From: Micromonospora sp. MP36
GTDB lineage: Bacteria > Actinomycetota > Actinomycetes > Mycobacteriales > Micromonosporaceae
Direction of reading: 5' to 3'
Assembly (NCBI RefSeq): GCF_008119785.1
Contig: NZ_VSFA01000009.1
Location: forward strand, 62,001 to 126,000
DNA length: 64,000 bases
The notes below the pieces were generated by a model, which saw only the letters and a list, made by a program, of their open reading frames with translations, was not told the origin of the DNA and did no database searches. Position 1 is the stretch's first letter. Every line of letters starts with the position of its first letter. The translations under genes were made by a program, and so were the position numbers. This document shows positions 24,383 to 32,464 of the stretch, piece after piece.

Positions 24383-25732
24383 GTGTTCGTGGTTGACCGC
24401 CATCACCGGCCGTTGCAGCCGTGCACGCCGGCACGAGCACGCAAGCTGATCGCGGGCGGGCGTGCCGTGGTCCACCGGCACACCCCGTTCGTGATCCGGC
24501 TCAAAGACCGCGAGCTCGCCTCCTCGCAGGTGGACGGGGTTGAGGTCGGGATCGATCCGGGGTCGAAGTTCACCGGCATCGCGGTCTTCCGCACAGAGAA
24601 CGCGGATGACGACATGGTCCGGACCGGCTTGTTCGGAATTGAGGTTCGCCATCGGGGTGGGCAGATCCGGGACAGGTTGGCCGCCCGCGCCGATCTACGG
24701 CGTGGCCGTCGGTCGCGGAACCTGCGCTACCGGTCATCCCGATACGCCAATCGGCGTAGGCCGCAAGGGTGGTTGGCGCCATCGTTGCGGCACCGGGTCG
24801 ACAACACCATGTCCTGGGTTCAGCGGCTTTGCCACTGGGCACCCGTGACCCGGCTGCATGTGGAGCGGGTCGCGTTCGACACCCAACTCCTGCAGAACCC
24901 CGACATCTCCGGCGTCGAGTACCAGCACGGCACCCTGCACGGCTACGAAGTCCGCGAGTACCTCCTCGCGAAGCACGGACGCAAATGCGCCTACTGCGGG
25001 GCAGTCGGAGTGCCGCTGAACATCGACCACATCGTGCCCCGCTCACGCGGCGGCTCCGACCGGGTGTCGAACCTGACCTTGGCCTGCATCCCCTGCAACC
25101 AGGCCAAGGCCGCCATCCCCATCGGCACCTTCCTCGCGGACCAGCCCGCCGTGCTGGCCCGGATCCGACGACAACAGAAACTGCCACTCCGGGATGCCGC
25201 AGCGGTCTCGACGACTCGGTGGGCGTTGTGGCACGCCCTTGTGGCCACTGGCCTGCCAGTGCAGGTCGCCACCGGCGGGCGCACCAAATGGAATCGACAC
25301 CGCACCGGCGCTCCGAAGAGCCACACCCTCGACGCCCTCCACGTCGGCGTACTCACCACCGTGTGGTCCTGTCCGAAGCAGGTGCTCGTGGCCACCGCCA
25401 CCGGGCGCGGAAGCTATGCCCGCACCCGTGCCGACCAACACGGCTTCCCCCGACTACGACTACCCCGAACCAAAACCATACGCGGCTTCCAAACCGGCGA
25501 CCTGGTACGCGCTGTCGTACCCACCGGCAAGAACACCGGCCGGCATGAGGGCCGAGTCGCTGTCCGAACCACCGGCCGTTTCAACATTCGCACCCGCCAC
25601 ACCCTCGTACAGAGCGTGCACCACCGACACGTCCACCTGCTGCAACGCGCAGACGGATGGGCCTACACACGAGAGGAGGAACGGCGCTTCCACCCGGCCC
25701 CCAACGACCGGGTGTCCACGCCGCATACCTGA
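24383..25732 (+). CDS. iscB: IscB RNA-guided nuclease (RuvC/HNH, Cas9 ancestor family)
   Basis: From the GTG at 24383 the protein has 449 residues. The N-terminal element FVVDRHHRPLQPCTPARARK corresponds to the PLMP domain. RuvC-I is VGIDPGSKFTGIA with Asp58. An Arg-rich bridge helix spans about 104-126. RuvC-II is LHVERVAFD with Glu161. The HNH domain has two Cys-x2-Cys zinc pairs (202/205 and 235/238) around IDHIVPRSRGG with His216. RuvC-III is KSHTLDALHVG with His314 and Asp317. Every catalytic residue I would expect is present. The stop codon overlaps the hutH ATG (TGATG). The last 20 residues may be frame-shifted: the other frame reads ALPPGPQRPGVHA, closer to the Pro-rich tails I recall for IscB proteins. 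Confidence 0.9.
   Translation: MFVVDRHHRPLQPCTPARARKLIAGGRAVVHRHTPFVIRLKDRELASSQVDGVEVGIDPGSKFTGIAVFRTENADDDMVRTGLFGIEVRHRGGQIRDRLAARADLRRGRRSRNLRYRSSRYANRRRPQGWLAPSLRHRVDNTMSWVQRLCHWAPVTRLHVERVAFDTQLLQNPDISGVEYQHGTLHGYEVREYLLAKHGRKCAYCGAVGVPLNIDHIVPRSRGGSDRVSNLTLACIPCNQAKAAIPIGTFLADQPAVLARIRRQQKLPLRDAAAVSTTRWALWHALVATGLPVQVATGGRTKWNRHRTGAPKSHTLDALHVGVLTTVWSCPKQVLVATATGRGSYARTRADQHGFPRLRLPRTKTIRGFQTGDLVRAVVPTGKNTGRHEGRVAVRTTGRFNIRTRHTLVQSVHHRHVHLLQRADGWAYTREEERRFHPAPNDRVSTPHT
25691..25714 (+). repeat. Right-end hairpin of the IscB element
   Basis: CACCCGG (25691-25697) and CCGGGTG (25708-25714) form a perfect 7-bp stem with a 10-nt loop, 17 nt before the hutH start codon. Position and size fit a subterminal IS200/IS605 hairpin. 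Confidence 0.55.
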
Positions 25733-27267
25733 TGACCGTCACCATCCAGCCCACCGGGATCTCCCCCGCCGACGTGCTCGCCGTGGCCCGCGGCACCGCC
25801 AAGGTCGTCCTCGACCCGGCAGCCGTAGACGCCATGACGGCCAGCCGGTCCATCGTGGACGGCATCGAGGCGGCCGGCCGGCCCGTCTACGGCGTCTCCA
25901 CCGGCTTCGGGGCGCTCGCCAACACCTTCGTGGCTCCGGAGCGGCGGGCCGAGCTGCAGCACGCGCTGATCCGCTCGCACGCCGCCGGGGTGGGCGCGCC
26001 GATGCCCCGCGAAGTAGTCCGGGCCATGATGCTGCTGCGGGTTCGCTCGCTCGCCCTCGGCCGCTCCGGGGTCCGGCCGCTGGTCGCCGAGGCCCTGGTG
26101 GACCTGCTCAACCACGAGGTCACCCCGTGGGTGCCCGAGCACGGCTCGCTCGGCGCCTCCGGCGACCTGGCCCCGCTGGCGCACTGCGCGCTGGTGCTGC
26201 TCGGGGAGGGCTGGGCGCTCGGCCCGGGCGGGGAGCGGATCCCCGGCGGCGAGGCGCTGCGCCGGGTCGGCTTGGCGCCGATCGAGCTGGCCGCCAAGGA
26301 GGGGCTGGCGCTGATCAACGGCACCGACGGCATGCTCGGCATGCTGCTGCTGGCCATCCACGACGCCCGGCACCTGTTCGCGATGGCCGACGTCACCGCC
26401 GCCCTCGCGATCGAGGCGATGCTCGGCTCGGAGCGGCCGTTCCTGCCCGAGCTGCACGCCATCCGGCCGCATCCGGGCCAGGCGGAGTCGGCGGCGAACA
26501 TCCACAAGCTGCTGCAGCACTCGGCGGTGATGGACTCGCACCGGGACGACCTGGCGCACGCCGTGCAGGACGCGTACTCGATGCGGTGCGCCCCGCAGGT
26601 CGCCGGCGCGGCCCGGGACACCCTGGACTTCGCCGCCACCGTCGCCGGGCGGGAGCTGCTGTCCGTGGTGGACAACCCGGTGGTGCTGCCGGACGGGCGG
26701 GTCGAGTCGACCGGCAACTTCCACGGCGCGCCGCTCGGCTTCGCCGCCGACTACCTGGCCATCGCCGCCGCCGAGGTGGGCGCGATCGCCGAGCGGCGGG
26801 TCGACCGGCTGCTCGACGTCACCCGCTCCCGGGATCTGCCCGCGTTCCTCTCCCCCGACGCCGGGGTCAACTCCGGGCTGATGATCGCCCAGTACACGGC
26901 GGCCGGGATCGTCGCCGAGAACCGGCGGCTGGCCGCGCCCGCGTCGGTGGACTCGCTGCCCACCAGCGGCATGCAGGAGGACCACGTCTCGATGGGCTGG
27001 GCGGCGGCCAAGAAGCTGCGTACCGTGCTGGACAACCTGACCAGCCTGCTCGCGGTGGAGCTGCTGGCCGCTGTCCGCGGGCTCCAGCTCCGCGCCCCGC
27101 TGACGCCGTCGCCGGCGGGCCGGGCGGCGCTGGCCGCGCTGCGCGACGTGGTGGGCGAGCCCGGGCCGGACGTGTTCCTCGCCCCGGTCATGGAGGCCGC
27201 CCGCGACGTGGTGCGCGGTCCGGAGCTGCGCGCGGCGATCGAACGGGAGGTCGGACCGCTCGGCTGA
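25732..27267 (+). CDS. hutH: Histidine ammonia-lyase (HutH)
   Basis: The 511-residue enzyme is full length. VYGVSTGFGALANTFV, the MIO-forming Ala-Ser-Gly in HGSLGASGDLAPLAH, LALINGTDGMLG, and GQAESAANIHKLLQHSAV are diagnostic, as are DNPVVLPDGRVESTGNFHGAPLG and PTSGMQEDHVSMGW. It removes ammonia from histidine to give urocanate, the first step of the pathway, although the gene is last in the operon. The ATG at 25732 overlaps the iscB stop and has no Shine-Dalgarno sequence of its own, so it now seems to depend on re-initiation after iscB. Residues from MTVTIQPTGISP onward look normal, so the element inserted just upstream of the coding region. Confidence 0.96.
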   Translation: MTVTIQPTGISPADVLAVARGTAKVVLDPAAVDAMTASRSIVDGIEAAGRPVYGVSTGFGALANTFVAPERRAELQHALIRSHAAGVGAPMPREVVRAMMLLRVRSLALGRSGVRPLVAEALVDLLNHEVTPWVPEHGSLGASGDLAPLAHCALVLLGEGWALGPGGERIPGGEALRRVGLAPIELAAKEGLALINGTDGMLGMLLLAIHDARHLFAMADVTAALAIEAMLGSERPFLPELHAIRPHPGQAESAANIHKLLQHSAVMDSHRDDLAHAVQDAYSMRCAPQVAGAARDTLDFAATVAGRELLSVVDNPVVLPDGRVESTGNFHGAPLGFAADYLAIAAAEVGAIAERRVDRLLDVTRSRDLPAFLSPDAGVNSGLMIAQYTAAGIVAENRRLAAPASVDSLPTSGMQEDHVSMGWAAAKKLRTVLDNLTSLLAVELLAAVRGLQLRAPLTPSPAGRAALAALRDVVGEPGPDVFLAPVMEAARDVVRGPELRAAIEREVGPLG

Positions 27268-27323
27268 CCGGATTCGGGCCGCCGGCTGACGTCGATGCCC
27301 GGGTGGCTGTCGGTCGCCCCTGC

Positions 27324-27329
27324 TACCGT
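27324..27329 (+). promoter_or_regulatory. Minus-10 hexamer for leaderless DUF6891-like gene
   Basis: TACCGT ends 8 nt before the GTG at 27338, with no ribosome-binding site between. Confidence 0.4.
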
Positions 27330-27337
27330 TCCGCGCC

Positions 27338-28594
27338 GTGACCGACGACGAGGCCGTGGTGACGGCTGACACCCCGGGCCGTGCCGGCGCCCCGGACGAC
27401 GACGGGCTGGCACTCGACGACGAGATACGGGCCTTCGTCCGCCGCCAGGTGGCGCTGGCCGAGCTGCCGGCGGCGGCGATCGTCGCCGAGACGGTGGAGT
27501 GCCTGGACGGCGAGGCCGACCGGGTCCGGATCGCCGAGCTGGCCTGGCCGGTGGTGGCCGAGGAACTGACCGCGCACCTGACCGCGCAGCAGAGCTGGCC
27601 GGCGAGGACCGACAGCGACCGGCTGGCCGCCGCGTTCCGGGCGCTGTCCGCCGCCGGCATCGTGGCGCGGGAGAGCTTCGCCTGCTGCCAGAACTGTGGT
27701 CTCGGCGAGATCGGCGCCGAGGTGCCGCGTGAGGTCACCCCGCGCGGATACGCCTTCTACCACCAGCAGGACGCAGAGCGGGCGGTGGACGGGTCACCGG
27801 TGTTCCTCGCGTACGGGCTCTTCGAGCAGCCGCCGTCGGTGGAGATCGGCGAGGAGGTGGCGGCGGCGCTGCGGGCCGAAGGGCTGACCGTGCGGTGGAA
27901 CGGCGACACCGGCAGCCGGATCCAGGTGCCGATGGTGTGGCGGCGTCGACGGGTGGGTCGCCTCGCCGCCGTGCCGCCCACCCTGGATGACGACGTCGAC
28001 GTCGAGGTGGGGCTGCTCAGCGCCTGGACGGGGGTGCATGCCCCGCGCGACGGGGTGCAGTCCGCGGCGCGGCTGAGCGCTCTGCACCTGCCGTGGATGC
28101 CCGCGGACGCCCGGCTGCGCCTGTCCACCGAGTCGCTGACCGTCACTGTCCGCCGTGCGGGCGACGCGCTGGTCGGCGAGTATGCCGATCCGGACCGCCG
28201 CCCCGTCACCGTCGGTCGGTACGAGGGTCTGGCGCTGCTGGGCGGACCGCCGGCCACCGTCCCCTCGCCCGCCGACTACGTCGATGCCACCTACGAACAC
28301 TCGACCGGGCGCGGCAACGCGGTGGCACTGGAGGCCGCGGAGGCCATCGCGATCACCCATCGCCTGCAACCGCACACCCGCGACTTCCTCTCCTGCCTCG
28401 GCCGCTCCGGCGGTGTGGTGCAGATGGGCTGGGAGGCGGACCGGCTCTGGCTGGAGACGCCGCACCCGGAGACGGCCACCGTGACCGGCCGGCACGTCAG
28501 CCTCGCCGAGGCGGCCCGTATGATCACGATCCTGGCAACGGAGGACCGGGTCGCCGTCGACGAGCTGGGCAACACGGTGACCAAACCCTGGTGA
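27338..28594 (+). CDS. Conserved hypothetical protein, DUF6891-like
   Basis: The 418-residue soluble protein has a recognisable middle part with a Cys-Cys-Gln-Asn-Cys-Gly motif (ESFACCQNCGLGEI, about residues 110-123) followed by GYAFYHQQDAERAV. This fits the DUF6891 family of actinobacterial proteins of unknown role. A C-terminal domain of about 130 residues (from YEHSTGRGNAVALEAAEAIAI) resembles small domains seen beside immunity or stress proteins but is not assignable. No signal peptide or membrane helix. It follows hutH by 70 nt but has its own minus-10-like element, so it is probably a separate unit. The three cysteines could bind metal. Confidence 0.7.
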   Translation: MTDDEAVVTADTPGRAGAPDDDGLALDDEIRAFVRRQVALAELPAAAIVAETVECLDGEADRVRIAELAWPVVAEELTAHLTAQQSWPARTDSDRLAAAFRALSAAGIVARESFACCQNCGLGEIGAEVPREVTPRGYAFYHQQDAERAVDGSPVFLAYGLFEQPPSVEIGEEVAAALRAEGLTVRWNGDTGSRIQVPMVWRRRRVGRLAAVPPTLDDDVDVEVGLLSAWTGVHAPRDGVQSAARLSALHLPWMPADARLRLSTESLTVTVRRAGDALVGEYADPDRRPVTVGRYEGLALLGGPPATVPSPADYVDATYEHSTGRGNAVALEAAEAIAITHRLQPHTRDFLSCLGRSGGVVQMGWEADRLWLETPHPETATVTGRHVSLAEAARMITILATEDRVAVDELGNTVTKPW

Positions 28595-28622
28595 CCGGTG
28601 GCCGGGTTTGGTGCCCCCGGTT

Positions 28623-29237
28623 TCAGGGCTGCGGGAGCACCTTGGCGGCCAGCTTGGCCAGCTCGCGCAGCGCCTTGCCGCGGTGGCTGACCGCGTCCTT
28701 CTCCTCCGGGGTCAGCTCCGCGTTGGTCCGCTCCTGGCCGTCGCCGAGGAAGATCGGGTCGTACCCGAAGCCGCCGTCGCCGCGCGGTGCGCGCAGCAGC
28801 TGGCCGGCTTGGCGGCCGTCGACCAGGTGTTCCTTGCCGCTGGGCAGCACCAGCGCGACGGTGCAGACGAAGGAGGCGCCCCGGTGCTCGTCGGGCAGGT
28901 CGGCGATCTGGTCCAGCACGAGCTGCAGGTTGGCGTGGTCGTCGCCGTGCCGGCCGGACCAACGGGCGCTGAACACGCCCGGCATGCCGTTGAGCGCGTC
29001 CACGGCGAGCCCGGAGTCGTCGGCGATGGTCGGTAGCCCGGTACGCCGGCAGCCCTCCCGGGCCTTGATCAGCGCGTTCTCGCCGAAGGTCAGGCCGGTT
29101 TCCGGCAGCTCCGGATATTCCTCTACGTCGTCTAGGCCGAGCAGGGCGATGCGGTGCGCACCGAGCGCACCGTCGAGGATGCGCTGGAGCTCGACCAGCT
29201 TCTTCCGGTTCCGGGTGGCGAGCAGGACCTTGTTCAT
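28623..29237 (-). CDS. rdgB: XTP/dITP diphosphatase (RdgB/HAM1)
   Basis: The 204-residue enzyme begins with the family start VLLATRNRKKLVELQRIL and includes GLTFGENALIKAREG, LPTIADDSGLAVDALNGMPGVFSARWSG and FGYDPIFLGDGQERTNAEL, then KDAVSHRGKALREL. It hydrolyses ITP, dITP and XTP to prevent mutagenic incorporation. Length and motifs are complete. It lies downstream of rph on the same strand, the normal actinobacterial arrangement, with a 49-nt gap. It converges on the DUF6891-like gene. Confidence 0.96.
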   Translation of the reverse strand: MNKVLLATRNRKKLVELQRILDGALGAHRIALLGLDDVEEYPELPETGLTFGENALIKAREGCRRTGLPTIADDSGLAVDALNGMPGVFSARWSGRHGDDHANLQLVLDQIADLPDEHRGASFVCTVALVLPSGKEHLVDGRQAGQLLRAPRGDGGFGYDPIFLGDGQERTNAELTPEEKDAVSHRGKALRELAKLAAKVLPQP

Positions 29238-29286
29238 CGATGATCACCTTCGTTCGCGACTGCGGGGCTCGCAACGCTCCGCGCGC

Positions 29287-30012
29287 TCACTGGAGCGCCT
29301 TCCGCTGCGCCTCGGCCAGATCCAGGCAGCCCACCACGCCCAGATCGAGCAGGGCGTCGAGCTGCTCACGGGCGAAGACGCCGGCCTCGCCCGTCCCCTG
29401 CACCTCGACGAAGTCGCCGGTCCCGGTGCAGACCACGTTCATGTCGACCTCGGCGGCCACGTCCTCCTCGTAGCAGAGGTCCAGGCGCGGCTCGCCGGCG
29501 ATGATGCCGACGCTGACCGCGGCCACCGAGCGGTGCATCACTTTCTCCACCTTGCCGGTCAGGGCCTTGCGCTCGGCCAGCCAGGTCACCGCGTCGTGCA
29601 GCGCCACGTACGCGCCGGTGATCGCCGCGGTCCGGGTGCCGCCGTCGGCCTGGAGCACGTCGCAGTCGAGCACGATCGAGTTCTCGCCGAGCGCCTTCAG
29701 GTCGACGCAGGCCCGCAGGCTGCGGCCGATCAGCCGGGAGATCTCGTGGGTCCGCCCGCCGATCTTCCCCCGCACGCTCTCTCGGTCGGAGCGGGTGTTG
29801 GTGGCGCGGGGCAGCATCGCGTACTCGGCGGTGACCCAGCCGAGCCCGGAGCCCTTGCGCCAGCGGGGCACCCCCTCGGTAACGCTGGCCGTGCAGAGCA
29901 CGCGGGTCGCGCCGAACTCGACGAGGACGGAGCCCTCGGGGTGGGTGCTCCAGCCCCGGGTCAGGGTCACCGGTCGGAGTTGGTCGGGCCGCCGCCCGTC
30001 AGGTCGCGCCAT
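29287..30012 (-). CDS. rph: Ribonuclease PH
   Basis: The 241-residue phosphorolytic exonuclease has the full family signature: [20 protein letters not shown] at the N-terminus, [73 protein letters not shown] with the catalytic Asp, and [22 protein letters not shown]. It trims the 3' ends of tRNA precursors using phosphate. It sits in the rph-rdgB pair conserved across actinobacteria. Confidence 0.97.
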   Translation of the reverse strand: MARPDGRRPDQLRPVTLTRGWSTHPEGSVLVEFGATRVLCTASVTEGVPRWRKGSGLGWVTAEYAMLPRATNTRSDRESVRGKIGGRTHEISRLIGRSLRACVDLKALGENSIVLDCDVLQADGGTRTAAITGAYVALHDAVTWLAERKALTGKVEKVMHRSVAAVSVGIIAGEPRLDLCYEEDVAAEVDMNVVCTGTGDFVEVQGTGEAGVFAREQLDALLDLGVVGCLDLAEAQRKALQ

Positions 30013-30081
30013 GCCTGCACCTTATGCGGTGCCCTGATCGAGGCGTTCCGGGGTGTGCCCGAACGGGCGGCGCGGCGCGGG

Positions 30082-31233
30082 TCAGGGCGTGCCGGGCGCC
30101 GCCGGGGCGGAGTCGGCCGGCGCGACGCCGTGGGCGCGGAGGAGGCCGGCGACCGCGGCGGGCCAGCCGAACTCCTCGGCCCGGCGGCGGGCGGCCGACC
30201 GCCGCGCCGCCGTCGGGCGCTCCAGCAGCCGGACGACCGCGTCGGCGATCGCCGACGGGGTGCCGTGGGCGGCGAGCCCGCCCGGCCCGATCACCTCGGG
30301 CAGCGCGCCGGCCGCGTTGGCCACCACCGGGGTGCCGCTGGCCAGCGCCTCCAGCCCGGCCAGGCCGAAGGTCTCCACCGGGCCGGGCGCGAGCACCACG
30401 TCCGCGGTGGCCAGCAGCGCGGCGAGCGCGGTCCGGTCGGGCAGGAAACCGGCGAAGTGCACCGGCAGGCCGGCCGCGCGCCGGGCCAGCGCGGGCCGCA
30501 GCGGCCCGTCGCCGACCATCACCAGCACCGCGGGTACGCCGGCGCGGCGCAGCCGGGCGAGGGCGGCCACCGCCAGCTCGGGGCGCTTTTCCACCGACAG
30601 CCGGGCGCAGTGCACCAGCAGCACCTCGGTGTGGTCGGCGTACCGCTCGCGCAACACGGGGTCGGCGCGGCCCGGGTGGAACGTGGTCAGGTCGACCCCG
30701 AGCGGCACCAGGTCCACCGGCGGGCCGGCGAGCCGGTCGAACTCCTCCGCCGCCCAGCGGGTGGTGCAGACCACCCGGTCGTAGTGGCGCAGGGTCTCCC
30801 GGTTGAGCCGGTCGGCGACCCGCCGGGCCGCGCCGTCCGGCAGCCGCCACTGCCCGAGCAGCCCGGTCAGGCTCTCGTGCGAGACCATCACCGACGGCAC
30901 GCCGTGCGCGCGGGCCCACCGGCCGGTCCAGCGCAGGGTGCTGCGGTCGGAGACCTCCAGCCGGTCGGGCGCCAGGTCGGCGAGCACGCCGGCCAGCCGG
31001 CGCCGGTCGGCCAGTAGCCGGTATCCGCCGCTGCCCGGCAGCACCGGTCCCGGCAGCGTGACCACCCGGCCCCACGGCTGGCGGGTGTCGCCGTACCGCT
31101 CGCCGGGGATCACCAGCACCGGTTCGTGGCCGGCGGCCAGGTAGCCCGCGCCGAGGTGCCGAAGGGCGGTACGCAGTCCGCCGGAGCGGCCGGTGACGAA
31201 GTTGGCCAGCCGGACGATGCGTACGCCGGTCAC
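30082..31233 (-). CDS. Glycosyltransferase family 4
   Basis: The 383-residue GT-B protein has the glycine-rich N-terminal segment FVTGRSGGLRTALRHLGAGYLAAGHE, DRLEVSDRSTLRWTGRW, the sugar-nucleotide site LLVHCARLSVEKRPELAVAAL, GDGPLRPAL and the EX7E element APGPVETFGLAGLEALASGTPVV. It is similar to mannosyltransferases of the PimC/MgtA group. The GTG at 31233 overlaps the stop of the preceding GT4 gene by 4 nt, so the two form an operon and probably act in sequence on one glycolipid. This pair is inserted between rph and the MBL gene that neighbour each other in other actinobacteria. Confidence 0.87.
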   Translation of the reverse strand: MTGVRIVRLANFVTGRSGGLRTALRHLGAGYLAAGHEPVLVIPGERYGDTRQPWGRVVTLPGPVLPGSGGYRLLADRRRLAGVLADLAPDRLEVSDRSTLRWTGRWARAHGVPSVMVSHESLTGLLGQWRLPDGAARRVADRLNRETLRHYDRVVCTTRWAAEEFDRLAGPPVDLVPLGVDLTTFHPGRADPVLRERYADHTEVLLVHCARLSVEKRPELAVAALARLRRAGVPAVLVMVGDGPLRPALARRAAGLPVHFAGFLPDRTALAALLATADVVLAPGPVETFGLAGLEALASGTPVVANAAGALPEVIGPGGLAAHGTPSAIADAVVRLLERPTAARRSAARRRAEEFGWPAAVAGLLRAHGVAPADSAPAAPGTP

Positions 31234-32372
31234 CTGGGAGCCCGCAGGCCGGCGAGTGGCGTGCCGGCGACGGCGGCCTGGTAGTGCCCGAGCAGTTCGT
31301 CCCCGACGGCGCTCCAGCTGCGGCGGCTGACCGCCGTTCGCGCGGCGGCGCCGTAGCGGGCGCGGCGGTCGGGATCGGTGGCCAGCTCGGCCACGGCGGC
31401 GGCGAGCGCGTCGCCGTCGTCGGGTGGGACCAGCAGCCCGGTCACGCCGGATTCGACCAGGTCGACCGGGCCGCCGCTGGCCGGCGCCACCACGGGCACC
31501 CCGCTAGCGGCGGCCTCCTGCAGTGTCTGCCCGAACGTCTCGTGCGGACCGGTGTGGACGAAGACGTCGAGGCTGGCGTAGAGGCGGGCCAGCGCCTCCC
31601 CGTGCTGCACGCCGAGGAACCGCACCCCGGGCAGGGCGCGTTCGAGCTGCCGGCGGGCCGGGCCGTCACCGGCCACCACGACCCGTACGCCGGGCAGCCG
31701 GGCGGTCGCCGCGAGCAGTTCCACCCGCTTCTCCGGGGCGAGGCGCCCGACGTAGCCGACGAGGAGTTCGCCGCCGGGTGCCAGGGTCCGGCGTAGCGGG
31801 TCGCTGCGCCGGGTCGGGTGGAACAGTTGGGCGTCCACGCCCCGCCGCCAGAGCCAGATCCGCTGGATCCCGTTGGCGATCAGGTCGGCGGCGGCGCGGG
31901 TGGAGGGCGCGAGGTTGCGCTGGGCGCAGTTGTGGATTTCGCGGAGCCGGCGCCAGGCCGCGGCCTCACCCCAGCCCACCCGGTACGCGCGGGCGTAGGA
32001 GGCGACGTCGGTCTGGTAGACCGCGACGATGGGCAGGTCGTGCCGGACGGCCAGGGTCGCCCCGGCGGCGCCGAGGACGAACGGGCTGGCGAGGTGGACG
32101 ACGTCCGGCCGGTGGCCGAGCAGCGCGGCGGCCAGGCCGGCGGTCGGCACGCCGAGCCGGAAGCCCTGGTAGCGCGGCAGCGGCAGGCTGGGGATCCGTA
32201 CCACGGGCCAGGGGTGCCGTTCGGCGGGCCGGTGTCGGCCGCGGGCCGGTGCCGGCGCGATGACCAGCGGCTCGTGTCCCCGTGCCACGAGGTGCTCGGC
32301 GGTCCGGACGACGGAGTGCGCCACGCCGTTCACGTCCGGCGGGAACGACTCGGTCACGATGGCGATCCGCAT
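31230..32372 (-). CDS. Glycosyltransferase family 4, alpha-mannosyltransferase-like (MgtA-like)
   Basis: From the ATG at 32372 the protein has 380 residues: MRIAIVTESFPPDVNGVAHSVVRTAEHLVARGHE, typical of MgtA/PimB-like GDP-mannose enzymes. Further motifs are HLASPFVLGAAGATLA, VGYVGRLAPEKRVELLAATA, VVVAGDGPARRQLE, and the EX7E motif HTGPHETFGQTLQEAAASGVPVVAP. The likely role is transfer of mannose to a glycolipid such as glucuronosyl diacylglycerol or a phosphatidylinositol mannoside. The exact acceptor is not predictable. It starts the two-gene operon with the following GT4. Confidence 0.88.
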   Translation of the reverse strand: MRIAIVTESFPPDVNGVAHSVVRTAEHLVARGHEPLVIAPAPARGRHRPAERHPWPVVRIPSLPLPRYQGFRLGVPTAGLAAALLGHRPDVVHLASPFVLGAAGATLAVRHDLPIVAVYQTDVASYARAYRVGWGEAAAWRRLREIHNCAQRNLAPSTRAAADLIANGIQRIWLWRRGVDAQLFHPTRRSDPLRRTLAPGGELLVGYVGRLAPEKRVELLAATARLPGVRVVVAGDGPARRQLERALPGVRFLGVQHGEALARLYASLDVFVHTGPHETFGQTLQEAAASGVPVVAPASGGPVDLVESGVTGLLVPPDDGDALAAAVAELATDPDRRARYGAAARTAVSRRSWSAVGDELLGHYQAAVAGTPLAGLRAPR

Positions 32373-32464
32373 GGCCCGAGGGTGCGGGCCGGACGGGTGC
32401 GTCAGGCGACCAGCCGCTGACGGATCGGCGAACAGTACGGCAACGCGGCGCGCCGCCGTCGTGG

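Larger units (their letters stand above)
24072..25731 (+). mobile_element. IscB-type IS200/IS605-like element without TnpA, inserted in the hut operon
   Basis: The segment between the conserved end of hutI and the conserved start of hutH contains only a putative omega-RNA, iscB and terminal hairpins. A large hairpin marks the left end (24072-24126) and a smaller one lies close to the right end (25691-25714), as expected for elements moved as single-stranded DNA. No TnpA transposase is present in the window, so mobility would need one in trans. Boundaries are inferred from the hut gene ends, and I see no target-site duplication, which fits this family. Confidence 0.65.
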
